Of a stretch of DNA of 6,987 bases, positions 1 through 5,069 are shown one piece after another (position 1 is the stretch's first letter; each line of letters begins with the position of its first letter). The notes beneath the pieces are model-generated. The model did no database searches and was not told where the DNA came from. It saw nothing but the letters and a program-made list of their open reading frames with translations. The position numbers and the translations under genes are program-made. This DNA comes from Campylobacterales bacterium (GTDB lineage Bacteria > Campylobacterota > Campylobacteria > Campylobacterales > QNZT01): contig WGAE01000092.1 of the NCBI GenBank assembly GCA_015489185.1, positions 1-6,987 on the forward strand. The letters run 5' to 3'.

Positions 1-23
1 GATCTTTCATAAAAAGGGTACGG

Positions 24-446
24 ATGCGTAGTAGTCTAGTGTTTGGTGTCTGGATAATGATACTGATGTCGGGATGCGGCGGTACGGATAGGTCGGGTCA
101 AGGCGATACAAATGTGACCTATACCTTTCAACGCGATATCTACCCGCTACTGCATGAGCGGTGCCGAAAGTGTCACGGCAGTAACGGCAACTACAGCGTC
201 ACCACACCCGAAGAGACCTACGATCTGCTGCTGCACATACCGCCGCGTGCTTCGACGGGGTATGATGCTTTCATTGTGCCCGGTGATCCGCAGCATTCAC
301 TGCTCTTTCAAAAAGCGCAAAATATCGAACTTCACGGCGGCGGTGAGCAAATCGCTCCGGGGAGTGATGCGGCGAAAATGCTCAAAGCGTGGATTTTGCA
401 GGGTGCGCCGTACGATGCGAACGAAACCGCTGTGAACACTCAGTGA
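24..446 (+). CDS. Mono-haem c-type cytochrome lipoprotein
   Basis: Encodes 140 residues. An N-terminal hydrophobic segment ends in a lipobox-like L-M-S-G-C (Cys18), so the protein is probably a lipid-anchored envelope protein. The mature part carries one haem c site, CRKCH (residues 47-51), preceded by an aromatic/acidic stretch typical of small cytochrome c domains. The segment VPGDPQHSLLFQKA (about 85-98) and the closing KAWILQGAP (121-129) resemble the cytochrome c domains of the Planctomycete PSD1 type, where a PG-P-SLL motif follows the haem site. The usual distal Met in an MPP motif is not evident; the HGGGEQIAPG stretch sits in its place. The start at 24 is chosen because AAGGG lies five bases upstream and it gives a full signal peptide. 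It is probably an electron carrier in the periplasm. The partner is unknown; the next gene is also an exported lipoprotein 60 bases downstream and may share its transcript. Confidence 0.85.
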   Translation: MRSSLVFGVWIMILMSGCGGTDRSGQGDTNVTYTFQRDIYPLLHERCRKCHGSNGNYSVTTPEETYDLLLHIPPRASTGYDAFIVPGDPQHSLLFQKAQNIELHGGGEQIAPGSDAAKMLKAWILQGAPYDANETAVNTQ

Positions 447-471
447 ACACTCTTGGTGTATCATTACACTC

Positions 472-477
472 TATAAA
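472..477 (+). promoter_or_regulatory. Possible -10 box before the Tat lipoprotein gene
   Basis: TATAAA lies in the 60-base gap before the gene at 507, with room for a start site near 484 and a good Shine-Dalgarno (AGGAGAG, 497-503). No convincing -35 hexamer is visible, so this is weak. Read-through from the cytochrome gene is equally possible because no terminator separates the two. Confidence 0.25.
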
Positions 478-506
478 CTATAAGAAAAAATGATGCAGGA
501 GAGAAA

Positions 507-1526
507 ATGAATAGAAGAGAGTTTTTAACCACAGCCGGATTGGTCAGCGGGAGTATCTACATGAGTGCGTGTGGCAGCAACAGTAGCGATGCGCAGGAGC
601 AGAGCCAACCCAAACCTGAAGGGGCGCTGACACTCTACTACGAATACAAGATTGCCGGTCCCGAGATTCAGCAGATGGTGCAAAATGTCGCCGCACAGGC
701 GCAGGCGCTCGAAAACAAGCCAGGTTTTCTGAGCCTTTCTCTCAAACAGATGATCGGGGATTCAACGATGGTCAACAATTTACCCGTCGATCTGAAAGGG
801 GTGCTAAAGTCGGCGTTTATCGATGCGGCGAAGGCGGGCAGGAGACCGTTTAACTTCAGCCTCATGATCCGCTTCGACAGCTATGACAACCTGATCGCCT
901 CAGGTGCAAAAACATGGTTCAAAGAGACGATCGAACCGCAACTCTTCGCTTACAAAAAAGATGCTACGGGTAAACCGGTCAAAACGCCGCTCGTGCTCGA
1001 CTACTATCAGGGGATCTACAAAACCGTCGCGGCGGGTGATGCCGACGGTATCTACAAAACGCAGGAAGAGATCAAAAACTTTCTCAAAAACCAGAAAGAT
1101 GTCGCAAATGTGCAGTATCAGCCCATTCCCGCTGACGGCACCTCCAGCGGCGCGACGATCACGGTCGAAAACCATGTGACGATTCACGCCGACGATACCG
1201 ATGCGGTCAATACCAAAGCCACCGCACTGCTGCAGGTCGCGCAGGATACCTACCAACCCAGTTCGATGCAGGGTAACGGTATCTCCGGTACACTCAACGA
1301 CAGCAACTACAAAAAGGCGATCACGACGGAGATCATGCAAAATGCCTACACCAGCGGCGATACACGTGACTATCTCTTCCACGGGGTGTGGGAGTCGGTT
1401 GCCGATCATGAAAATTCCCATATCGACCCCCGTTTCATGAAAGCTGCCGGACCTGTAGGTGCCTATGTCATCGCCGGTCCCGTAGAACCCTTCTATCAGA
1501 CGATCGTACTGCACAATAAAGCGTAA
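507..1526 (+). CDS. Tat-exported lipoprotein, possible ABM-like alpha/beta folds
   Basis: Encodes 339 residues. The N-terminus is a twin-arginine signal (NRREFLTTAG, residues 2-11) that also ends in a lipobox, M-S-A-C with Cys22, so the protein should be folded in the cytoplasm, exported by Tat and lipid-anchored. Cys22 is the only cysteine. After a Ser/Gln-rich linker (about 23-38), residues about 40-150 (LTLYYEYKI... PGFLSLSL... LMIRFDSYDNL) have the strand-helix-strand pattern and an 'F-S-Y-D-N-L' turn reminiscent of dimeric alpha/beta-barrel (ABM-type) domains. A second such unit may lie at about 160-339, ending in HGVWESVADHENSH and PFYQTIVLH. The fold is inferred by eye and no function is recognised. 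The start is supported by AGGAGAG four to eight bases upstream. A hairpin terminator follows the stop. Folded-state export hints at a bound cofactor or at assembly in the cytoplasm, but none can be identified. Confidence 0.85.
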   Translation: MNRREFLTTAGLVSGSIYMSACGSNSSDAQEQSQPKPEGALTLYYEYKIAGPEIQQMVQNVAAQAQALENKPGFLSLSLKQMIGDSTMVNNLPVDLKGVLKSAFIDAAKAGRRPFNFSLMIRFDSYDNLIASGAKTWFKETIEPQLFAYKKDATGKPVKTPLVLDYYQGIYKTVAAGDADGIYKTQEEIKNFLKNQKDVANVQYQPIPADGTSSGATITVENHVTIHADDTDAVNTKATALLQVAQDTYQPSSMQGNGISGTLNDSNYKKAITTEIMQNAYTSGDTRDYLFHGVWESVADHENSHIDPRFMKAAGPVGAYVIAGPVEPFYQTIVLHNKA

Positions 1527-1535
1527 TTTCTCCAT

Positions 1536-1559
1536 GTCTCCTCTCGAAAGAGGGGAGAC
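1536..1559 (+). terminator. GAAA-tetraloop hairpin terminator
   Basis: A 10-bp stem (GTCTCCTCTC / GAGGGGAGAC, one G-U pair) closes a GNRA loop, GAAA (1546-1549), nine bases after the stop of the Tat lipoprotein gene. The following sequence is pyrimidine-rich (CTCTTGCTTTGCTCTT) but lacks a clean T run, so efficiency may be modest. Confidence 0.6.
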
Positions 1560-1584
1560 CTCTTGCTTTGCTCTTAAGATAAAC

Positions 1585-1600
1585 ATCAATATATGTTGAT
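1585..1600. promoter_or_regulatory. ArsR/SmtB-like operator, ATCAA-N6-TTGAT
   Basis: Perfect inverted repeat ATCAA (1585-1589) and TTGAT (1596-1600) with a six-base spacer, whose last base is the first base of the -10 box. A palindrome of this form over the core promoter is what ArsR/SmtB-family metal or thiol-stress repressors use. A bound protein would block RNA polymerase for the two-gene unit downstream. No ArsR gene is in the window, so the regulator assignment is inference from the site form and from the cysteine-rich product. Confidence 0.5.
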
Positions 1601-1605
1601 ATAAT
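1600..1605 (+). promoter_or_regulatory. -10 box (TATAAT) of the thioredoxin-fusion/FmdE unit
   Basis: Perfect consensus TATAAT. Transcription would start near 1612, leaving a leader of about 20 bases before the start codon at 1634. No -35 match is seen at the usual distance, which is common for sigma-70 promoters of Campylobacterota. The position rules out the in-frame ATG at 1604, which would overlap the -10 box. Confidence 0.55.
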
Positions 1606-1633
1606 GAACAAAAAATTATACACAAGGATCAAT

Positions 1634-2164
1634 ATGTCTGCAAACAGAATCGTAAGAATCGTCATAGGTCTGGCGCTGATCGCCTACGGTGTCTATAGCC
1701 ACAATACGTGGTTTTATCTCGGAGTGGTGCCGCTCTTGACGGGTATCCTCAACTGGTGTCCGCTCGAGATGAAGATGGGTACCTGCGATCCGGCATCGGG
1801 ATGTTGTGCGACGCCGGCAAAAGAGGATAGCGCTTCATGTTGCACAACACCTTCTGCTTCCACACTGGCTCCCGCTCCGACACCTGCCAAAAAGGAAAAT
1901 GTCGCATGGATGCCGTCAGATAAGGTGAAGATCGAAATACTCGGTACCGGTTGTAAAAAGTGCGCAAAGCTCGAAGCGGCAGCCAAAGAGGCGGTGCAAA
2001 ATCTGGAGGGTGACTACGAGGTGATCAAAGTGGAAAATGTCGAAGATATCGCCCGTTACGGTGTCACGGCGACGCCCGCACTGGTGGTCAACGGCGTGGT
2101 CAAAAGTACGGGCAGAGTCCTCAAACCCGAAGAGATTCGCGCGTATCTTCCAAAGGCGGCGTGA
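1634..2164 (+). CDS. DUF2892 membrane domain fused to CKKC thioredoxin-like domain
   Basis: Encodes 176 residues from 1634. This start is preferred over the in-frame ATG at 1604 because AAGGA (1624-1628) sits five bases before it and the -10 box overlaps 1604. Residues 1-55 are a YgaP/DUF2892-like inner-membrane unit: RIVRIVIGLALIAYGV, a second hydrophobic helix, and the family-typical WCPLEMKMGTC end (Cys42, Cys51). A linker (about 56-92) carries two vicinal-cysteine repeats, CCATP (57-61) and CCTTP (69-73), then Ala/Pro-rich sequence. Residues 97-176 are a small thioredoxin-fold domain ('redox-active disulfide protein 2' type) with active site C107-K-K-C110 and a cis-Pro loop TATP (145-148). 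The likely role is thiol-disulfide or metal/metalloid handling at the membrane. The FmdE-like gene begins one base after the stop, so the two are translationally coupled. Confidence 0.85.
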   Translation: MSANRIVRIVIGLALIAYGVYSHNTWFYLGVVPLLTGILNWCPLEMKMGTCDPASGCCATPAKEDSASCCTTPSASTLAPAPTPAKKENVAWMPSDKVKIEILGTGCKKCAKLEAAAKEAVQNLEGDYEVIKVENVEDIARYGVTATPALVVNGVVKSTGRVLKPEEIRAYLPKAA

Positions 2165-2165
2165 G

Positions 2166-2903
2166 ATGTTCGGCAAGTTTTTGCTTGTTGTGCTGACGGC
2201 GGGAGTATTGTCGGCTCATGAAACAGCGCATCTGAATATCGACGATGCTTTTTATGAAAATGTTGTCAAAAACGCGCCCAACGCTAAACCGGTACGCGTG
2301 CGCGATACCGACAGTGCACTGGGACGCTACAACCTCTACCCCAAAACACTTGACATCAAAACCCTCGCACGCGCCCACGGGCATCTGTGTGACGGACTGG
2401 TGCTTGCGTATGTGGAGCTTTCCAACACGCTGCCCAGACTCTTCGACGACGGTGTAATCGACAGAACCGATATCCGTGTCGTGGCGAAAAACAGCCCCTG
2501 CCTGGTCGATACGTCGGCACTCATGAGCGGTGCGCGGATCAACCACAAAACCCTCTCTCTGGACAACAGCCTCGGCGGCAGTTTCATCGTGCAGCGCATC
2601 TCGACCGGCAAAACCTACAAAGTCTCACTGGCGGACAAAAGCTTTCTCAAAGCCCTCAAAACCAAAGAAGAGGAGATCAAAACGAAGCAAAAAACGCATC
2701 AGAAAGTGACCCCGAAAGATATCGACGAAGTCGAAGCGCTGGCCTTTAAAGCGATGAAACATATGCTTACCACCGGTCCTAAAAAGTTACTCAAAATCAC
2801 AGAGCTTAAAAATTATCGATACCGCTTCAGGATCGACGATATCGGATCGCGTAGCGATGTGTTGAATAAGAACGTAGGAAGAGAAAGAAATATTTCAAAA
2901 TGA
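2166..2903 (+). CDS. Exported FmdE-domain protein
   Basis: Encodes 245 residues. The ATG at 2166 is chosen because it follows the upstream stop by one base (TGAGATG) and begins with a clear signal peptide (MFGKFLLVVLTAGVLSA, cleavage about residue 17). Upstream in-frame ATGs lie inside the preceding gene and would bury the signal. The core (about 60-155) matches the FmdE family (formylmethanofuran dehydrogenase subunit E-like): RAHGHLCDGLVLAY (69-82) holds the metal-binding His/Cys motif, and NSPCLVDTSALMSGAR (109-124) is the second conserved block with Cys112. The C-terminal zinc-ribbon CxxC pairs of archaeal FmdE are absent; a Lys/Glu-rich helical tail (about 158-245) replaces them. Bacterial FmdE-domain proteins occur without methanogenesis and have no settled function; a periplasmic metal-binding role is inference. 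No strong Shine-Dalgarno is visible, consistent with coupling to the gene before it. Confidence 0.85.
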   Translation: MFGKFLLVVLTAGVLSAHETAHLNIDDAFYENVVKNAPNAKPVRVRDTDSALGRYNLYPKTLDIKTLARAHGHLCDGLVLAYVELSNTLPRLFDDGVIDRTDIRVVAKNSPCLVDTSALMSGARINHKTLSLDNSLGGSFIVQRISTGKTYKVSLADKSFLKALKTKEEEIKTKQKTHQKVTPKDIDEVEALAFKAMKHMLTTGPKKLLKITELKNYRYRFRIDDIGSRSDVLNKNVGRERNISK

Positions 2904-2924
2904 AATAAAATTTTACCTCATTGA

Positions 2925-2930
2925 TATATT
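2925..2930 (+). promoter_or_regulatory. Possible -10 box of the toxin-antitoxin operon
   Basis: TATATT in the AT-rich gap after the FmdE gene would place the start site at about 2937, right at the edge of the 2939-2963 inverted repeat, a sensible layout for an autoregulated toxin-antitoxin promoter. No clear -35 is seen. Confidence 0.3.
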
Positions 2931-2938
2931 TTGTTAAC

Positions 2939-2963
2939 ATACCACCAAAGTGAAAGGTGGTAT
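2939..2963. promoter_or_regulatory. 8-bp inverted repeat covering the toxin ribosome binding site
   Basis: ATACCACC (2939-2946) and GGTGGTAT (2956-2963) are perfect inverted repeats around AAAGTGAAA. The right arm contains the Shine-Dalgarno of the toxin gene (AGGTGG, 2955-2960, six bases before ATG 2967). As DNA it is a candidate operator for the antitoxin; as RNA it would hide the ribosome binding site. A perfect TGTTAACA palindrome (2932-2939) abuts its left end. Confidence 0.5.
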
Positions 2964-2966
2964 AAT

Positions 2967-3242
2967 ATGGAAATTGTGTTTGAGTATGACCAACAAAAAA
3001 GTGAGTCAAACAAACGCAAGCACGGTATAGATTTTGAGGAAGCGAAAGTACTGTTTTATGGTAAAACGATTGTCGTTGAAGCAAAAGAGGTAGATGGTGA
3101 AATGAGACTTATGGCAATCGGCAAAATCAACGATAAATGTTATAGCGCAATCTATACCTATCGTCACACATCGATTCGCCTGATCAGTGTCAGAAGAAGT
3201 AGAAAAATCGAGGAGAAGATCTATGAGCAAAATCACGGCTGA
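2967..3242 (+). CDS. brnT: BrnT-family type II toxin
   Basis: Encodes 91 residues. The opening FEYDQQKSESNKRKHGIDF (5-23) is the BrnT signature (F-x-[WY]-D-x-x-K-x-x-x-N-x-x-K-H-G-[IV]-x-F), and the closing IRLISVRRSRKIEEKIYE (70-87) matches the family's 'R-x-I-S-x-R-R-x...E' end. BrnT toxins have a RelE-like fold and act as ribonucleases that inhibit translation. ATG 2967 is chosen because the signature begins there and AGGTGG lies six bases upstream; an upstream in-frame ATG at 2931 precedes the likely transcription start. The antitoxin gene overlaps its last 20 bases, the toxin-first order usual for brnTA. GC is about 38-40% by hand count, lower than the flanking genes, which suggests acquisition. 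Confidence 0.85.
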   Translation: MEIVFEYDQQKSESNKRKHGIDFEEAKVLFYGKTIVVEAKEVDGEMRLMAIGKINDKCYSAIYTYRHTSIRLISVRRSRKIEEKIYEQNHG

Positions 3243-3453
3243 AGAGTTTGACAAAAAGTTTGACAACGGCGAAGATGTTACGGAGTTTTTGGACTTAGAA
3301 AGTGTCAAAAGCTTTAAAGAGTCGCATCTGCATATGATGAAAAACTACGTAAAAATAGATGAAGACCTTTTACAATTTTTTCCTGACGAAAAGGCGATCA
3401 ATGACGCTTTGAGAAGTGTTGCGGAGAAGATGAAAGAAAAAAAGTCTGCATAA
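3223..3453 (+). CDS. brnA: BrnA-like antitoxin, short form
   Basis: Encodes 76 residues from ATG 3223, with AGGAG (3211-3215) seven bases upstream, and overlaps the toxin gene by 20 bases. The N-terminal half (ITAEEFDKKFDNGEDVTEFLDL, about 4-25) is the acidic toxin-binding type of segment found in BrnA/CopG-class antitoxins. The C-terminal half reads as a ribbon-helix-helix unit: strand YVKIDEDLLQFF (42-53), then a helix with INDALRSV (59-66), matching the BrnA 'INxxLR' block. The loop between strand and helix is shorter than in the BrnA proteins I know, and the usual GKGWQT-like stretch is missing. It should neutralise BrnT and repress the operon, probably through the palindrome at 2939-2963. 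The family call rests mainly on position next to brnT and on the INDALR motif. Confidence 0.75.
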   Translation: MSKITAEEFDKKFDNGEDVTEFLDLESVKSFKESHLHMMKNYVKIDEDLLQFFPDEKAINDALRSVAEKMKEKKSA

Positions 3454-3484
3454 AAATGAAACCTTCGTTACAAGGATATCAAAA

Positions 3485-3586
3485 ATGGATAATTTAGAAT
3501 GGCTATATGCCACCGGTTTGATTTTTGCCATTGTCATCGGATATCTGGCTGTCAAAAAAAAATGGAAAATCGCAGACTTCTTTTAA
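3485..3586 (+). CDS. 33-residue single-pass membrane microprotein
   Basis: ATG 3485 to TAA 3584-3586, with AAGGA (3472-3476) eight bases upstream, a good ribosome binding site. The product has a short acidic/aromatic N-terminus (MDNLEWLYATG), one hydrophobic helix (LIFAIVIGYLAV, about 12-23) and a basic tail (KKKWKIADFF), so it should sit in the inner membrane with the tail in the cytoplasm. It lies 31 bases after the antitoxin stop and only 10 bases before the convergent end of the polyferredoxin gene. No family is recognised. Size and layout recall accessory subunits of membrane complexes (CcoQ-like) or membrane-acting small proteins, but neither is shown. Confidence 0.6.
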   Translation: MDNLEWLYATGLIFAIVIGYLAVKKKWKIADFF

Positions 3587-3596
3587 CCGCTTCCCC

Positions 3597-4580
3597 TCAC
3601 GCAAAAAAGGTCAATCCCAGATAGAACACTGGCAACATCGAGAGCCAGAGTGTAGTGACAAGGTGTTTTGAGACGGACTTCTCCGGAGCAAAGAGTGTGA
3701 CACGTTTCCAGAGCAGAAAGAGTGTCCAGCCCACGGCAAGATAGTCGAAAAAGACGAAAATATGCAGCCAGGGTGTCTGTGGTGTCGCCAGCGGTGCGAT
3801 GAAATGACACGGCAGGTGAAACGCTTCGATGAAGCCGTTGATGACCGAATGAAAATAGCGTGTAAAGAAACTCTCTCCCGCCACGCCCAGAGAGGCGATC
3901 AGTGCCAGCGGTGCGTAGGCGTATCCGACTTCACGAAAGATTCGGGAGCGGTCGGCTTTCAGTGTGCGTGCCGCCATCCGAAATCCGACCCCTGCCAGTA
4001 GCAGAGTAATCCCCACGGAAAAGAGGAGCGTAAAGAGCGCTTCAAATCGAACCGGACTTCTCGGATAAGCTTGCGAAAACCCGTGTGTTAGCCACATCCA
4101 CGGCAGCATCTCGCCACCCGGCGCATGGTTCCAGACTGCCGTGAATTTTAGCGTCAGTGTCATGAAGGCAAAAAGCAGCAGATAGGTCCAGACGTCTACA
4201 TTGCGCGCTTTTCGGATCGGTTTGAGGAGTGAAAATCCCGATCCTTTGGCTTTGTAGCTGATTGCTGCACAACTGTTGGCGCAATCCATGCAGAGCGTAC
4301 AGTCCCCCATACTGTTGTTTTTGTCGAAATTGAAGGGGGACTGGTCAAATTCACACGCTTTCGCACACTCGAACGTGGTGCAGGTGCGACATGCCGACTC
4401 GTAACTCCCCAGCCACATGAAGCTGTCGCGTGAAAAGGCGTTTCGAATGGCGCTGATCGGGCATATATATGCGCAATAGGACATATCGGCGAAGATGAAG
4501 TAGAACGCGAAAGCGAGCAGTGTGAAAAAGGAGTAGAAGAGCGCCACGACATAGGGTTGCGAAAAGAGTGCGGGGAACAT
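3597..4580 (-). CDS. Membrane polyferredoxin (NapH/CcoG-like), C-terminal part after frameshift
   Basis: Continues the gene that starts at 4914 in another frame; 327 residues from ATG 4580, though this frame is open from about 4601. Features in order: a hydrophobic helix (about 7-30); CAYICP (Cys36, Cys40), the second of two CxnCP motifs of NapH/NosR/CcoG-type proteins; two [4Fe-4S] ferredoxin clusters, CRTCTTFECAKAC (Cys64, 67, 72, 76) and CTLCMDCANSC (Cys94, 97, 100, 104); then further membrane helices (about 131-150, 181-200, 219-236, 272-292, 309-326). Such proteins pass electrons across or along the inner membrane. ATG 4580 has no obvious ribosome binding site, so this half is unlikely to be an independent gene. 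Joined to the N-terminal part it makes a 438-residue protein. It ends convergently with the microprotein gene with no terminator visible between them. Confidence 0.8.
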   Translation of the reverse strand: MFPALFSQPYVVALFYSFFTLLAFAFYFIFADMSYCAYICPISAIRNAFSRDSFMWLGSYESACRTCTTFECAKACEFDQSPFNFDKNNSMGDCTLCMDCANSCAAISYKAKGSGFSLLKPIRKARNVDVWTYLLLFAFMTLTLKFTAVWNHAPGGEMLPWMWLTHGFSQAYPRSPVRFEALFTLLFSVGITLLLAGVGFRMAARTLKADRSRIFREVGYAYAPLALIASLGVAGESFFTRYFHSVINGFIEAFHLPCHFIAPLATPQTPWLHIFVFFDYLAVGWTLFLLWKRVTLFAPEKSVSKHLVTTLWLSMLPVFYLGLTFFA

Positions 4581-4914
4581 ATAAAAGAGTCCCCAGTAGA
4601 ATCAGTACGATGCCGAGGCTGATGTAGGGATTTTTGAGCCATTTGGGCATCTTCGTTCCCTTCTTGCGTATCTTTTTGAGCCGTTTCCCCACAAACGCGA
4701 GCGGACAGATCGAACAGAAATAGGCACCCAGTGTCGGCAGAGACAGGAACATGAAGAAGGGCCAGAAGAAAGACCAGAAGATTGCCGTCGTAAAGTGGTT
4801 GTGCGCCTTGTCGGGGTGAAGAAAACCGTAGAGCAAGGCATAGAGGAAGAGCGCCAGTGCCGATATCCGCAACCACCGCAGCGTGCAAGGATTTCTGAAA
4901 AGTGTTGCCCCCAT
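4351..4914 (-). CDS. Membrane polyferredoxin (NapH/CcoG-like), N-terminal part before frameshift
   Basis: Starts at ATG 4914. Residues 1-108 are authentic: LFRNPCTLRWLR (5-16), two membrane helices (about 17-32 and 43-63), and CSICP (Cys67 to Cys70), the first CxnCP motif, followed by a basic loop (KRLKKIRKKGTKMPKWLK, 77-94) and the start of a third helix. After Gly108 (codon 4593-4591) the frame runs on to 4351 with a cysteine- and arginine-rich tail that is the shadow of the real iron-sulfur region, so that tail should be disregarded. No clear Shine-Dalgarno precedes 4914. The expression signal is probably the promoter at 5057-5028, giving a leader of about 107 bases. The gene is divergent from the SQR-like flavoprotein, and the shared control region suggests the two work in the same redox process. 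Confidence 0.75.
   Translation of the reverse strand: MGATLFRNPCTLRWLRISALALFLYALLYGFLHPDKAHNHFTTAIFWSFFWPFFMFLSLPTLGAYFCSICPLAFVGKRLKKIRKKGTKMPKWLKNPYISLGIVLILLGTLLYVPRTLFATLCRGALLLLFHTARFRVLLHLRRYVLLRIYMPDQRHSKRLFTRQLHVAGELRVGMSHLHHVRVCESV
4583..4594 (-). other. Frameshift point in the polyferredoxin gene
   Basis: On the minus strand GGGG (4594-4591) and TTTT (4586-4583) lie where the frame must change. Removing one base from either run joins the halves: one G fewer gives LILLGLFYMFPALF, one T fewer gives LILLGTLYMFPALF. Both make a continuous membrane helix and a 438-residue protein. The window therefore has one extra base here, from real mutation or from a homopolymer sequencing error. 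Confidence 0.8.
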
Positions 4915-5004
4915 CGATAGCTGAAAAGGTCGTTTTGGTCGCGTTGGATCGTCTCTACGATGGTATGGGCTCCTCTCTTAAGTGTAGATTTAGCGCTACA
5001 GGAG

Positions 5005-5010
5005 TATAAT
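5005..5010 (+). promoter_or_regulatory. -10 box (TATAAT) toward the SQR-like flavoprotein gene
   Basis: Perfect TATAAT, placing the start site near 5017 inside the operator at 5012-5027 and giving a leader of about 110 bases to ATG 5127. The same geometry recurs before the gene at 6468. No -35 match is evident. Confidence 0.5.
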
Positions 5011-5011
5011 C

Positions 5012-5027
5012 AACTAACTAGTTGGTT
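5012..5027. promoter_or_regulatory. Palindromic operator, copy 1 (AACTAACTAGTTGGTT)
   Basis: 16-bp palindrome with one mismatched pair out of eight. It lies between the two divergent -10 boxes and covers both predicted start sites, so one bound dimer could shut off both genes. Copy 2 at 6416-6429 shares the ACTAAC-N2-GTTRGT core. The form resembles TetR-family operators; the regulator is not in the window. Confidence 0.6.
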
Positions 5028-5057
5028 ATTATACCATAAAGTTTCGTGCTTTTGCAA
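5028..5057 (-). promoter_or_regulatory. Sigma-70 promoter of the polyferredoxin gene
   Basis: On the minus strand TTGCAA (5057-5052), an 18-base spacer and TATAAT (5033-5028), a good match to the sigma-70 consensus. The start site would fall near 5021, within the shared operator. Confidence 0.55.
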
Positions 5058-5069
5058 CAGCGGTGCGCG

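Noticed and set aside
432..451. Direct repeat GTGAACACT, two copies 11 bases apart, at the end of the cytochrome gene
   Set aside because: Only two copies, no further repeats or mobile-element ends nearby; probably a chance duplication.
900..1625. 241-codon open frame antisense to the Tat lipoprotein gene
   Set aside because: Shadow of a gene with strong codon bias; composition is unlike a real protein, and no ribosome binding site or family is visible.
2961..2966. TATAAT immediately before the brnT start codon as a -10 box
   Set aside because: It would start transcription inside the coding region. The bases are explained by the palindrome and the start context, and a box at 2925 is better placed.
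4940..4976. Minus-strand GAGAGGAG followed by a protein-like frame upstream of 4914
   Set aside because: A strong Shine-Dalgarno-like site, but no ATG, GTG or TTG at a usable distance; the product start at 4914 fits the family better.
4983..5000. TGTAG/CTACA inverted repeat and TAGCGCTA palindrome
   Set aside because: Short arms, no copy elsewhere in the window and no T run; neither a convincing operator nor a terminator.
4917..5009. Open stretch on + (IAEKVVLVALDRLYDG...) ending in TAA near 5009
   Set aside because: It reads like protein but has no ATG or GTG start with a ribosome binding site, and it lies in the leader of the minus-strand gene.
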